Shown: one piece after another, positions 1 to 6,880 of the stretch | Position numbering within the stretch: position 1 is the first letter of the stretch | Layout: every line of letters starts with the position of its first letter | DNA from: Pseudomonadales bacterium | Lineage (GTDB): Bacteria; Pseudomonadota; Gammaproteobacteria; Pseudomonadales; Pseudohongiellaceae | Length of the DNA: 15,204 bases | Assembly (NCBI GenBank): GCA_022360535.1 | Contig: JAKSCP010000226.1 | Coordinates: 1 to 15,204 of the forward strand | Direction: 5' to 3' | The notes under the pieces: model-generated | Database searches by the model: none | What the model was told of the DNA's origin: nothing | The model's input: only the letters and a program-made list of their open reading frames with translations | Translations under genes and position numbers: made by a program

Positions 1-528
1 GTGATCGCCATGGGCCGTCTTGCAGCGCGCCGCCCAGCGTAGCGACAACTCCATGGACTCTCGCGCCTGTTGTTCTGTTGCCGGATAAGGTGTGCATTCA
101 TCGAACACCATTATGATGTCCGATCCCAGTTGATGCTGAACGGCGATGGATGACTCTGGCCCGAGAAACACTTCAGCACCGTCCACCGGAGACCTGAAGC
201 TCACTCCCTCTTCAGAAATTTTCCGCATCTCCCCCAAACTAAATACCTGGAAGCCACCGGAATCGGTCAGGATGGGTTTCTCCCAACCCATGAAATCATG
301 CAGATCACCGTGCTGACTGATGATTTCCGTGCCCGGACGCAACATAAGGTGAAAGGTGTTGCCCAATACAATATCGGCGCCCGTGCGTAACAATTGTTCC
401 GGCGTCATGCCCTTGACTGTTCCATAGGTACCACAGGGCATAAACGCCGGCGTTCGAACCTCGCCGCGCGGGAATTGAAGACTGCCGGTTCGGGCGGCTC
501 CATCCTGGGCTTTTAGTTGATATTGCAT
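1..528 (-). CDS. tgt: Queuine tRNA-ribosyltransferase (TGT), N-terminal part, cut by the window start
   Basis: Tgt exchanges guanine-34 for preQ1 in tRNAs with GUN anticodons, the key step of queuosine formation. The window holds the first 176 codons from an ATG at 526-528; the rest lies beyond position 1. The translation has the family signatures in order: FMPCGTYGTVKGMTPEQL (residues 29-46), LGNTFHLMLRPG (55-66), HGDLHDFM (73-80), TDSGGFQVFSLG (88-99) and FDECTPYPA near residue 145. Asp89 in TDSGG falls exactly at the active-site Asp89 of E. coli Tgt. The second catalytic aspartate and the zinc site lie outside the window. The start is 14 bp after the prfC stop, so the two are probably co-transcribed. 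In many proteobacteria tgt follows queA; here prfC takes that place. Confidence 0.96.
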   Translation of the reverse strand, partial: MQYQLKAQDGAARTGSLQFPRGEVRTPAFMPCGTYGTVKGMTPEQLLRTGADIVLGNTFHLMLRPGTEIISQHGDLHDFMGWEKPILTDSGGFQVFSLGEMRKISEEGVSFRSPVDGAEVFLGPESSIAVQHQLGSDIIMVFDECTPYPATEQQARESMELSLRWAARCKTAHGDH

Positions 529-542
529 GGTGCTCGCAGAAC

Positions 543-2129
543 TCAGTGTTCTCTGGTGGACCGGAAGGCGATATCGGGCCATCGCTCTTCCATAAGATTT
601 AAGTTAACACGGGTAGGAGCGAGATAGGTGAGATAGCCACCACCATCGATGGCCAGATTCTCTTGCGCCTTCTTTTTGAACTCTTCCAGTTTGTCATTGT
701 CATCGGAGCCGACCCAACGGGCGACATGGATGGTGACCGGCTCGTAGATGCAGTCCACCTTGTATTCATCCTGAAGGCGATAGGCCACCACTTCGAACTG
801 CAACACACCCACCGCTCCGACTACCAGGTCGTTGTTGCGAAGTGGCATAAACACCTGGGTCGATCCCTCTTCAGACAACTGGGTCAGTCCTTTTTGTAAT
901 TGCTTTAGCTTCAATGGGTCTTTGAGACGAATACGACGAAACAATTCCGGAGCAAAATGGGGAATACCCCGGAATTTGAGCTCCTCCCCGGTAGTGAAAG
1001 TATCCCCAATCTGAATAGTACCGTGATTGTGCAAACCGATAATATCGCCGGACACCGCCTGCTCTGCCCGCGCCCTGTCGCCAGCCAGAAAAGTAACAGC
1101 ATCAGCCACTTTGACGTCTTTACCAATGCGGCAATGACGCATCTTCATGCCTTGCTCGTACTGACCGGAACAAACCCGCATAAAGGCGATGCGATCACGG
1201 TGGTTGGGATCCATATTGGCCTGGATCTTGAACACGAATCCGGAGAACTTCTCTTCTTTGGCATCAACTATTCTGGATTCCGTCTCTCGAGATTGCGGCG
1301 CTGGTGCCCATTGCACAAAATCACTGAGCATTTCACGCACACCAAAATTTCCCAGAGCCGTTCCGAAATAAACAGGGGTCAGCTCTCCCTTTAAATAGGC
1401 ATCGAGATCGAATTTATTGCTGGCGCCTTTAACTAACTCTATCTCGTCACGAAAATCATCATAGTATTCGCCGAGCAGCTCGGCGGCTTCCGCAGAGCCC
1501 AAACCCTGAATCTGCACATCGTCGGAAACCTGATGTCCCTGACCCTGCTGATAGACATGAATGCAGTCATTCACCAGGTTGTAGACACCCTTAAACTCCT
1601 TACCCATCCCTAATGGCCAGTTGATTGGCGCGCAATTTATTTTTAGAACGGTTTCGATCTCGTCGAGTATTTCAATGGGGTCCCGAATGTCCCTGTCCAA
1701 TTTGTTGACGAAGGTAAAGATTGGCGTATCTCGCAATCGGCATACATCCATCAATTTGATGGTGCGCTCTTCTACACCCTTGGCGCCATCCACCACCATT
1801 AGTGCCGAATCCACAGCAGTCAGCACCCGATAAGTATCTTCTGAAAAATCTTCGTGACCTGGCGTGTCAAGGAGGTTCACCATGCGGTCGTCATAAGGAA
1901 ACTGCATAACAGACGAAGTAACAGAAATTCCCCGCTCCTGCTCCATAGTCATCCAGTCAGACGTGGCGTGACGATCAGATTTCTTGCCCTTCACTGTGCC
2001 GGCAACCTGAATCAGATTGCCAAACAACAGCAGCTTTTCAGTAATGGTGGTCTTTCCGGCGTCGGGGTGAGAAATGATCGCTAAGACGCGGCGGCGGTCA
2101 ATTTCTTCCTGTAGCTGATCAGTCGACAT
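543..2129 (-). CDS. prfC: Peptide chain release factor 3 (RF3)
   Basis: RF3 is the translational GTPase that speeds recycling of RF1/RF2 from the ribosome after peptide release. The 528-residue length is almost that of E. coli RF3. The G domain is complete: P-loop SHPDAGKT (20-27), switch I region ending in QERGISVTSS (64-73), the G3 motif DTPGHEDF (88-95) and the G4 motif NKLDRD (142-147). ISHPDAGKTT and NKLDRD are characteristic of RF3 rather than EF-G. The region after about residue 280 fits EF-Tu-like domain 2 and the RF3 C-terminal domain. The ATG at 2127-2129 gives the expected start MSTDQLQEEIDRRR; no strong Shine-Dalgarno is visible. A perfect -10 box lies 47 bp upstream. tgt follows after 14 bp. 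No defect was seen. Confidence 0.98.
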   Translation of the reverse strand: MSTDQLQEEIDRRRVLAIISHPDAGKTTITEKLLLFGNLIQVAGTVKGKKSDRHATSDWMTMEQERGISVTSSVMQFPYDDRMVNLLDTPGHEDFSEDTYRVLTAVDSALMVVDGAKGVEERTIKLMDVCRLRDTPIFTFVNKLDRDIRDPIEILDEIETVLKINCAPINWPLGMGKEFKGVYNLVNDCIHVYQQGQGHQVSDDVQIQGLGSAEAAELLGEYYDDFRDEIELVKGASNKFDLDAYLKGELTPVYFGTALGNFGVREMLSDFVQWAPAPQSRETESRIVDAKEEKFSGFVFKIQANMDPNHRDRIAFMRVCSGQYEQGMKMRHCRIGKDVKVADAVTFLAGDRARAEQAVSGDIIGLHNHGTIQIGDTFTTGEELKFRGIPHFAPELFRRIRLKDPLKLKQLQKGLTQLSEEGSTQVFMPLRNNDLVVGAVGVLQFEVVAYRLQDEYKVDCIYEPVTIHVARWVGSDDNDKLEEFKKKAQENLAIDGGGYLTYLAPTRVNLNLMEERWPDIAFRSTREH

Positions 2130-2175
2130 AATGGATTAGGGAACTCAAATGGCCCGGGGCCAAAAAAAAGCGGCG

Positions 2176-2204
2176 ATTATAGCAGCAACGCCTGCCTGCG
2201 ACAG
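2176..2204 (-). promoter_or_regulatory. Probable sigma-70 promoter for prfC-tgt
   Basis: On the minus strand a perfect -10 hexamer TATAAT (2176-2181) is preceded, after a 17-bp spacer, by CTGTCG (2199-2204), a weak -35 with 3 of 6 matches. Transcription would begin near 2169 and give a leader of about 40 nt, opening with a U8 tract and a small GC-rich palindrome (2151-2161) before the prfC ATG. The -10 match and position are good; the -35 is poor. Confidence 0.5.
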
Positions 2205-2238
2205 CCGACTCCGATTTTTAGTCGTTGCTGGATTGCAC

Positions 2239-2244
2239 TACAAT
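2239..2244 (+). promoter_or_regulatory. Candidate -10 element for the acyl-CoA dehydrogenase gene
   Basis: TACAAT matches the sigma-70 -10 consensus at 5 of 6 positions and lies 51 bp before the ATG at 2296, in the divergent gap shared with prfC. The best -35 at 18 bp spacing is TTTTTA (2215-2220), with only 3 of 6 matches. The element is plausible by position but weak. Confidence 0.3.
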
Positions 2245-2295
2245 GAGCGGCTTTTTTGTTTAATTGTTATTTGAACCGACAACTCGGGACTCAAG

Positions 2296-3459
2296 ATGGA
2301 TTTCACCCTTTCACCAGAACAACAAGCCTTGCAGGATTCGGTGCGCAAGTTTGCTCAGAATGAGCTGCCTGAGATTGCACGGCAGATCGAAGAGAGCGAT
2401 GAACCAGTTAGCCTGGAACTCAGAAAACGCTACGGCGAGCTGGGTTATCTGGGTGTTAATCTGCCCAGCGCATACGGCGGAGGCGGCTTGAGCCATCTGG
2501 ACGCCGTTATCGTGCTGGAAGAGATCGCCAAGATATCTATTGCTGTTGCTTTCCCTATTTTTGAGTCTTGCTTCGGACCCTGCCTGGCCATCGCCCACTT
2601 TGGCAGTGACAAGATGAAACAGTCTGTCCTGCCCAAAGTCTGCTCCGGCGAGACTATTGTCGCTGTCTCGATGTCTGAACCCGATGCGGGTTCCGCTCTG
2701 ACCGATCTCTCAACCCGGGCCCATGTTGGACCGGACAAGATTATAGTAAATGGAACGAAACGCTGGTGTTCCGGAGCCGGTCATTCGGAAACCTATGTAG
2801 TCTATTGCCGTCTGTCCGATGATCCCGGCGCTAAAGGCATTGGTGCGGTCCTGGTGGACAAAGACACTCCTGGGTTTAGTTTTGGTAAACGGGATCATCA
2901 CATGGGATTTCGGGGAGTAAGCAGTGCCGACATGTTCTTCGACAATGTCGAAGTGCCCATAGAGAATTTGTTAGTTCCCGCTGGCGGTTTCAGCAAGTTG
3001 ATGGATGCCTTTGACCTGGAGCGCTGTGGAAATACCACCATGTCACTGGCTGTTGCACAGTCAGCCTTCGATTTCGTCCTGGACTATGTTCAGGAACGCA
3101 AACAGTTCGACAAAGCATTAGTCGACTTCCAGGCAGTACAGATACACCTGGCTGAAATGAAAATGAAGCTGGAAGCGGCTCGCTTGCTGCTCTATCGTGC
3201 TGTAGTCAACGCGGAACAGGGGCTGCCTTCCGTCGGAGAGAGCTCCATCGCCAAATGTTTCGCCAACGAAACCGTCCGCGAAGTGACTGGCAAAGCCATG
3301 CAGCTCATGGGGGGTTATGGCTACTCCAGGGAATTCCCTATTGAACAAAAGATGCGCGATGCCTGGGGCTGGGGTATCGCTGGCGGAGCTATCGACATTC
3401 AGAAAGTAAATATCAGTTCAGCCCTGGTAGGACGTCGCTTTAACCAGCGAGCCAAGTAA
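2296..3459 (+). CDS. Acyl-CoA dehydrogenase family flavoprotein, LCAD/IVD-like catalytic layout
   Basis: A 387-residue protein of the FAD-dependent acyl-CoA dehydrogenase family, which oxidises acyl-CoA to trans-2-enoyl-CoA and passes electrons to ETF. It opens with MDFTLSPEQQALQDSVRKFA, typical of the N-terminal helical domain. VSMSEPDAGSALTDL (124-138) is the family signature in the beta domain, and MQLMGGYGYSREFPIE (335-350) with RDAW is the C-terminal signature. In MCAD- and SCAD-type enzymes the catalytic Glu lies in the following IYEGT segment. Here that segment is IAGGAIDI and the position is Gly363. A glutamate is instead present in FDLERCG (Glu242), which aligns with the helix-G catalytic Glu of long-chain and isovaleryl-CoA dehydrogenases. 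I therefore infer an active enzyme with the alternative base; chain length is unknown. The gene lies 44 bp before the CysC-like gene on the same strand. Confidence 0.93.
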   Translation: MDFTLSPEQQALQDSVRKFAQNELPEIARQIEESDEPVSLELRKRYGELGYLGVNLPSAYGGGGLSHLDAVIVLEEIAKISIAVAFPIFESCFGPCLAIAHFGSDKMKQSVLPKVCSGETIVAVSMSEPDAGSALTDLSTRAHVGPDKIIVNGTKRWCSGAGHSETYVVYCRLSDDPGAKGIGAVLVDKDTPGFSFGKRDHHMGFRGVSSADMFFDNVEVPIENLLVPAGGFSKLMDAFDLERCGNTTMSLAVAQSAFDFVLDYVQERKQFDKALVDFQAVQIHLAEMKMKLEAARLLLYRAVVNAEQGLPSVGESSIAKCFANETVREVTGKAMQLMGGYGYSREFPIEQKMRDAWGWGIAGGAIDIQKVNISSALVGRRFNQRAK

Positions 3460-3503
3460 CAGAACAACGAATCACCTTATATAAATGCAATAAGAAACAG
3501 AGT

Positions 3504-4682
3504 ATGAGTAAAGACACACCCGATCCAATGCGCTTTCTGGTTCGCAAGGTTGATTCAGCGAATAGGGTAGACGGCATACTGCTCAGTGGCAGCATCAAAC
3601 ATGGTGATAGCGTCATCACTGTGCCCTCCGGTCAACAGACTTCCGTGATGGCACTGGAACAGAATGGCAACAAAGTCACGAGCGCGGAAGCAGAAGCCAA
3701 TCTTTCAATTGATCTTACCTATTCCGTAAAGCTGCTTGAAGGTGATGTTATCGCTTGTGCCGAAAATACTGCGGAGTATGCCGATCAATTTGAAGCCAGC
3801 ATCGACTGGTTAGCTAATGAAGAGCTACTGCCAGGTCGTAGCTACCGCTTGCAAACCATCACCGGTAGCGTGGATGCGGTAGGCAGTCGACTGAAGTACC
3901 GACTGGAAGGCGAGCAACAAATCGCAGCCAACACATTGCAGTGCAACGAACGTGGAGTCGGCAACATCGCCCTGACCTCACCCATCATTTTTGACCCGGT
4001 ACTCACCTGCGGCAAGCTTGGCCGTTTTCAAATGCTCGATAAGACCAGTGGTGAATGCCTGGCTGAAGGGGAGATTCGTCATGGATTGCGGCGGGCTAGT
4101 AATATCCATTGGCAAGCCCTGGATGTAGATAAAGACAGTCGGGCTGCTATCAAGAATCAAACACCACGCATTATCTGGATGACCGGCCTCTCCGGCTCCG
4201 GCAAATCGACGATTGCCAACCTGCTGGAAAAGAAGTTGTTGGCACAATCCCACCACTCCTATCTTTTGGATGGTGACAACGTCAGACATGGACTAAACAA
4301 AGATCTCGGTTTCACCGCCGCTGATCGAGTGGAAAACATTCGACGCGTGGCAGAGACAGCAAAGTTGATGTTGGATGCCGGGCTGATCGTAATCACCAGC
4401 TTCATCTCACCATTCAGAGCAGAACGGGATATGGCCCGCACTCTGTTCGCTCAAGGAGAATTCATTGAAGTGTTTGTCGACACCTCATTGGAGGTGTGCG
4501 AACAACGGGACCCCAAGGGTTTGTATAGCAAAGCCCGCGCCGGTGAAATCCGCAATTTCACCGGCATCGATAGTCCTTATGAGCCACCAGAGCACCCAGA
4601 ACTGGTACTGGATACGGTGAACCTCAGCGTCGAGGAAGCGGCCGATCGTATCATCGACTACCTGCAAAAACAGACTACTTAA
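3504..4682 (+). CDS. cysC: Adenylylsulfate (APS) kinase fused to CysN-like beta-barrel domains, GTPase domain absent
   Basis: A 392-residue two-part protein. Residues about 221-392 are a complete APS kinase, which phosphorylates APS to PAPS: P-loop GLSGSGKS (228-235), DGDNVRHGLNKDLGF (256-270), ENIRRV (277-282), ISPFRAER (301-308, Ser302 at the E. coli Ser109 site), DPKGLYSKARAGEIRNFTG (336-354). Residues about 1-200 resemble domains 2 and 3 of CysN, the regulatory GTPase of ATP sulfurylase: DPMRFLVRKV matches the start of CysN domain 2 (QPMRFPVQYV in E. coli), and LLPGRSY, ITSPIIFD-like and EGEI segments follow in order. No P-loop or other G motif precedes them, and only 44 bp separate this gene from the upstream one. 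It looks like a CysNC bifunctional enzyme that lost its G domain. Without cysD or cysN nearby, the role of the barrels is unknown. The kinase call is firm. Confidence 0.94.
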   Translation: MSKDTPDPMRFLVRKVDSANRVDGILLSGSIKHGDSVITVPSGQQTSVMALEQNGNKVTSAEAEANLSIDLTYSVKLLEGDVIACAENTAEYADQFEASIDWLANEELLPGRSYRLQTITGSVDAVGSRLKYRLEGEQQIAANTLQCNERGVGNIALTSPIIFDPVLTCGKLGRFQMLDKTSGECLAEGEIRHGLRRASNIHWQALDVDKDSRAAIKNQTPRIIWMTGLSGSGKSTIANLLEKKLLAQSHHSYLLDGDNVRHGLNKDLGFTAADRVENIRRVAETAKLMLDAGLIVITSFISPFRAERDMARTLFAQGEFIEVFVDTSLEVCEQRDPKGLYSKARAGEIRNFTGIDSPYEPPEHPELVLDTVNLSVEEAADRIIDYLQKQTT

Positions 4683-4705
4683 GCTTTAGAGAGTTAAATC
4701 AGCAA

Positions 4706-5344
4706 CTAGTGAAGTGTGCTGCCGCCTGGACGCACTCGAGACTCGGCGAACTCGGGATGCAAGATATCCATGCGCTTGACTAACAACAGATCGTGACGGG
4801 AGAGGCGATCGAGATCTAATTCATCAGAAGCCACATCGATGTCATCCAATAGCACGCACACCACATCATCGTCTTCGACATCCACCACTACACAGGGTTT
4901 GAAACCTTTAACTGTATTCAAAGACGCGGTAGAACCCACATCGAAGGCATGAATGGGAAAAGTGCCATCGGCATGGTTTAGCAATCCATAGGAAGTGAAT
5001 GCCACACCGAACCCGGCCGCTGCTACCACGTTGATGATGTCAATAATATCTGGATCTGAAAGATCCACTCTTACAGTTTCTTCCATGGGCTGATTGATCT
5101 GCAAACGCCGCTGATTGATCAGCTTCAAAAACAAATCAATGTCTTCTTGATTCCATTCCAGGGTTTCTTCTTTTTCCGAACGCGTACTATCAGAGGAAAG
5201 ACTCTGCACACTGGTTTCAATAGTGAAGTCTTTTACCTGAGTTTCGGGTGGACAGGGCACGACCATGGAGACTGAACAGTAGCCTTCGCTACTTTCAGCA
5301 CTGAGTCGCCACAAGAATGGTACTTCGCTGGTAAACTCGATCAT
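4706..5344 (-). CDS. Unrecognised 212-residue acidic protein
   Basis: I do not recognise the family. The frame is open for 212 codons and fills an otherwise empty stretch between convergent cysC (23 bp away) and the AT-rich gap. The composition looks like a real soluble protein rather than a shadow. The N-terminal part (MIEFTSEVPFLWRLSAES) alternates like beta strands. A middle segment is polar and charged (residues about 48-65). The C-terminal half has hydrophobic and acidic stretches: VVAAAGFGVAFTSYG near 110 and VVVDVEDDDVVCVLLDDIDV near 150-170. There is no signal peptide or membrane helix. The ATG at 5342-5344 has no clear Shine-Dalgarno, so the true start could be internal. A role cannot be assigned. 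Confidence 0.72.
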   Translation of the reverse strand: MIEFTSEVPFLWRLSAESSEGYCSVSMVVPCPPETQVKDFTIETSVQSLSSDSTRSEKEETLEWNQEDIDLFLKLINQRRLQINQPMEETVRVDLSDPDIIDIINVVAAAGFGVAFTSYGLLNHADGTFPIHAFDVGSTASLNTVKGFKPCVVVDVEDDDVVCVLLDDIDVASDELDLDRLSRHDLLLVKRMDILHPEFAESRVRPGGSTLH

Positions 5345-5618
5345 CTACTTGTTCTGCACCAGGCAGTCAAAGCAACTGCGTTTGGAGCCCCTCTACTAAT
5401 TCTCTGATCAACATCTTCTCTGAGTTGACCCAGGCAAACTGTGATCCAGGCTCTTATAAATCGGGTCGGCCAAATGATTGACAATATTAGCTGTCGCGGC
5501 AACTTTTTTTTCATGAGATTTTGGCTAAGTTAGCGAGCATTGCTCACTGCTGAATTCAGCACTTCCGAATAAACCCTTGAGGCCACTGAAAATTCCTACA
5601 AAACTTACATCCCAAATC

Positions 5619-5666
5619 TTTTCCACAGAATCTGTGGATAACTCAGTGGGTAATTCCTGGAGATAA
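5619..5666. repeat. DnaA-box cluster: an inverted pair plus a tandem array at 12-13 bp pitch
   Basis: TTTTCCACA (5619-5627, plus) faces TGTGGATAA (5633-5641, the exact complement of TTATCCACA). Together they form an inverted repeat with 11-bp arms, one mismatch and a 1-bp centre at 5630. Both fit the DnaA-box consensus TTWTNCACA. AGTGGGTAA (5645-5653) and TGGAGATAA (5658-5666) continue in the same orientation as the second box, each 7 of 9 to TTATCCACA when reversed, at spacings of 12 and 13 bp. The array is therefore iteron-like. The sequence matches are direct observation; binding by DnaA is inference, and an unrelated operator is the alternative. Confidence 0.6.
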
Positions 5667-5822
5667 GTCCCAAGCCTCGAAATTTCAAGCCGCGGACACA
5701 TTTTGGGCAAATTTTAATCAATCGGAATTTTTCTTTTAAATCAGTAGGTTAATAGTTTTTGAAGGGTCGAACAAAAATAAAACCCGCTGTTTTTTAGCAT
5801 TTTGTTACGCCCTAGAAATTTT

Positions 5823-5831
5823 TGTGCATAA
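5823..5831 (-). promoter_or_regulatory. Additional consensus DnaA box
   Basis: TGTGCATAA on the plus strand is TTATGCACA on the minus strand, an exact fit to TTATNCACA. It lies about 180 bp from the main cluster, on the other side of the most AT-rich segment. A single 9-mer alone would be weak evidence; its value comes from the nearby cluster. Confidence 0.4.
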
Positions 5832-5881
5832 AAAATCGGGATAAGCGCCAACCTGCGTACTACCCAATTCTTTTGTTACTG

Positions 5882-5909
5882 TTTTTATTGAAGTTTTTCC
5901 CTCTATAAT
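5882..5909 (+). promoter_or_regulatory. Candidate promoter for the 5944 membrane-anchored protein
   Basis: A perfect TATAAT (5904-5909) lies 34 bp before the ATG at 5944. With a 16-bp spacer the -35 would be TTTTTA (5882-5887), only 3 of 6 matches. The -10 and the distance are good; the -35 is poor. Confidence 0.4.
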
Positions 5910-5943
5910 ACCGTTCGTTCTTAAAGCCCATTTTTAGCCAACT

Positions 5944-6402
5944 ATGTCAGTTTCGCGTTCGAGGTCCCTTCCCGTTGTACTGGGCCTGCTATTTCTCATT
6001 CTGGGTGTGTTTGCCTGGAGCGCATACCGAAAAACCCAGCTGGATAACAGTAGTAGTGATCTCATCGTCGAGGTCTTACAGAGCACGCTCAGCTCAGGTT
6101 CAGCAGAACCTGTTGTCAGTATGGCTCACTCTGACTGGTTGAGCCTAATGTCGGCCCAATCCATCACCGGTTACATCGAGTCCAGCTATCGCCGGCTTGG
6201 CCCACTGCAATCTATGTCCAGTATCACCGGTGAGGCGGACGTGGGGATCATTTCACTGCCAGCCACGGCAGTGAATGCGGACTATTCCATCGAATTACAG
6301 ATGGGAACCAACCCAGTCACCGCCCAGGCTGAGATGCGCTACCAGGACGGCCAGTGGTGGCTAACCAACTTGGTATTGGATTCACCGCTACTGATGGACT
6401 GA
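5944..6402 (+). CDS. Small membrane-anchored or exported protein of unknown function
   Basis: A 152-residue protein with a basic start (SVSRSRS) and one hydrophobic helix at residues about 10-27, giving a single N-terminal anchor or an uncleaved signal; there is no lipobox cysteine. The remainder would be periplasmic. Its helix (YIESSYRRLGPLQSMSSITGEADV region, split around residue 85) followed by beta strands ending in AEMRYQDGQWWLTNLVL resembles the NTF2/cystatin-like fold seen in small envelope proteins of this kind; that is a fold guess from pattern only. No catalytic motif is seen. No Shine-Dalgarno stands before the ATG, but a TATAAT lies 34 bp upstream. The gene ends 5 bp from the stop of the convergent gene at 6408. 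Confidence 0.75.
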   Translation: MSVSRSRSLPVVLGLLFLILGVFAWSAYRKTQLDNSSSDLIVEVLQSTLSSGSAEPVVSMAHSDWLSLMSAQSITGYIESSYRRLGPLQSMSSITGEADVGIISLPATAVNADYSIELQMGTNPVTAQAEMRYQDGQWWLTNLVLDSPLLMD

Positions 6403-6407
6403 AGCAG

Positions 6408-6767
6408 TTACTTGAAAACCATGCTGTAGACACTTGGTACCAGGATGATGGCACACACTACGGCCAACAGCACATCCTGATCCAAGTTGTAACTGACCAG
6501 AGTGGCCTCTGGTAAATTCATCGCAATCACACCGAACGTGACCAGAGCGATGATGAAGAGATTTCGAATAAGCAATAGCACTGCCACTGCGAAGGCCAGT
6601 GAGAACAGCGCAAAGTAATTCTCTTGCATGCCGAAACGGGTCAGCGCCTCGTTGGCGAGTGAGACCCCAAGAGTAAGGAACAGGAACCCCCCGAACAGAA
6701 AAGCCTTGAGTAAACCCCAATCTTTGGCTTCGCTCTGTGGTTTCGCTTGACTGGCTGACTGTTGCAT
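6408..6767 (-). CDS. Small integral membrane protein, four predicted helices
   Basis: A 119-residue protein with a polar, glutamine-rich cytoplasmic start (MQQSASQAKPQSEAKDW) and hydrophobic segments at about 19-38, 51-68, 70-84 and 97-117. The start is well supported: AGGAGG (complement of 6772-6777) lies 4 nt before the ATG, the strongest ribosome binding site in the window. It is longer in this frame than the overlapping minus-strand frame at 6388-6720, which lacks such a site and has arginine- and histidine-rich shadow composition. I do not recognise the family. It is convergent with the 5944 gene and lies downstream of gspE on the same strand, separated by 216 bp. Confidence 0.8.
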   Translation of the reverse strand: MQQSASQAKPQSEAKDWGLLKAFLFGGFLFLTLGVSLANEALTRFGMQENYFALFSLAFAVAVLLLIRNLFIIALVTFGVIAMNLPEATLVSYNLDQDVLLAVVCAIILVPSVYSMVFK

Positions 6768-6866
6768 GACCCCTCCTCGCTGGCTCCTCTTAAAGCCAGA
6801 TGAAGCAATTCATGGAGCCACTATAGAACAGCAGAATTCACCTCCGCGATAGCAAATGCCAGGAGT

Positions 6867-6880
6867 TTGAACCAGTTCAA
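6867..6880. repeat. Perfect 14-bp palindromic site (possible operator)
   Basis: TTGAAC and GTTCAA flank a 2-bp centre. The site lies 100 bp upstream of the small membrane protein start (6767) in the gap before gspE, where a dimeric repressor or activator could act. Sixteen bases further, GCCGA-CAT-TCGGC (6898-6910) forms a perfect 5-bp hairpin. No known regulator is recognised. Confidence 0.35.

Larger units (their letters stand above)
5345..5943. other. AT-rich intergenic region (599 bp) with no convincing gene
   Basis: The largest gene-free stretch of the window lies between two divergently oriented genes. GC content falls to about 23% in 5701-5760 and stays at 33-40% to the end. It contains a cluster of DnaA-box-like sequences (5619-5666, plus one at 5823-5831), a T8 run at 5504-5511 after a weak 4-bp hairpin, and a promoter-like -10 near 5904. 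A 61-codon minus-strand frame at 5525-5710 has no protein-like character. No tRNA or structured RNA gene was recognised. Confidence 0.7.

Noticed and set aside
957..1394. Plus-strand 145-codon open frame inside prfC
   Set aside because: Fully antisense to well-conserved RF3 sequence; shadow.
2151..2169. GGCCCGGGGCC palindrome followed by eight A on the plus strand, terminator-like
   Set aside because: On the minus strand the T run comes before the hairpin, and on the plus strand the run is A, so neither strand has the hairpin-then-U order. It lies in the prfC leader.
5478..5483. Perfect TTGACA -35 box on the plus strand in the AT-rich gap
   Set aside because: At 16-18 bp spacing there is no -10-like hexamer (AACTTT), so it is not supported as a promoter.
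5490..5511. Short hairpin followed by T8 on the plus strand, possible intrinsic terminator
   Set aside because: The stem is only 4 bp with a G-U pair, the T run is 3 nt away, and no plus-strand gene ends within 800 bp upstream.
5525..5710. Minus-strand 61-codon frame in the AT-rich gap
   Set aside because: It runs through the repeat array, has no ribosome binding site and no protein-like pattern.
6388..6720. Minus-strand 110-codon frame overlapping the small membrane protein
   Set aside because: The alternative frame (6408-6767) has a strong Shine-Dalgarno and clear membrane helices; this one has shadow composition.
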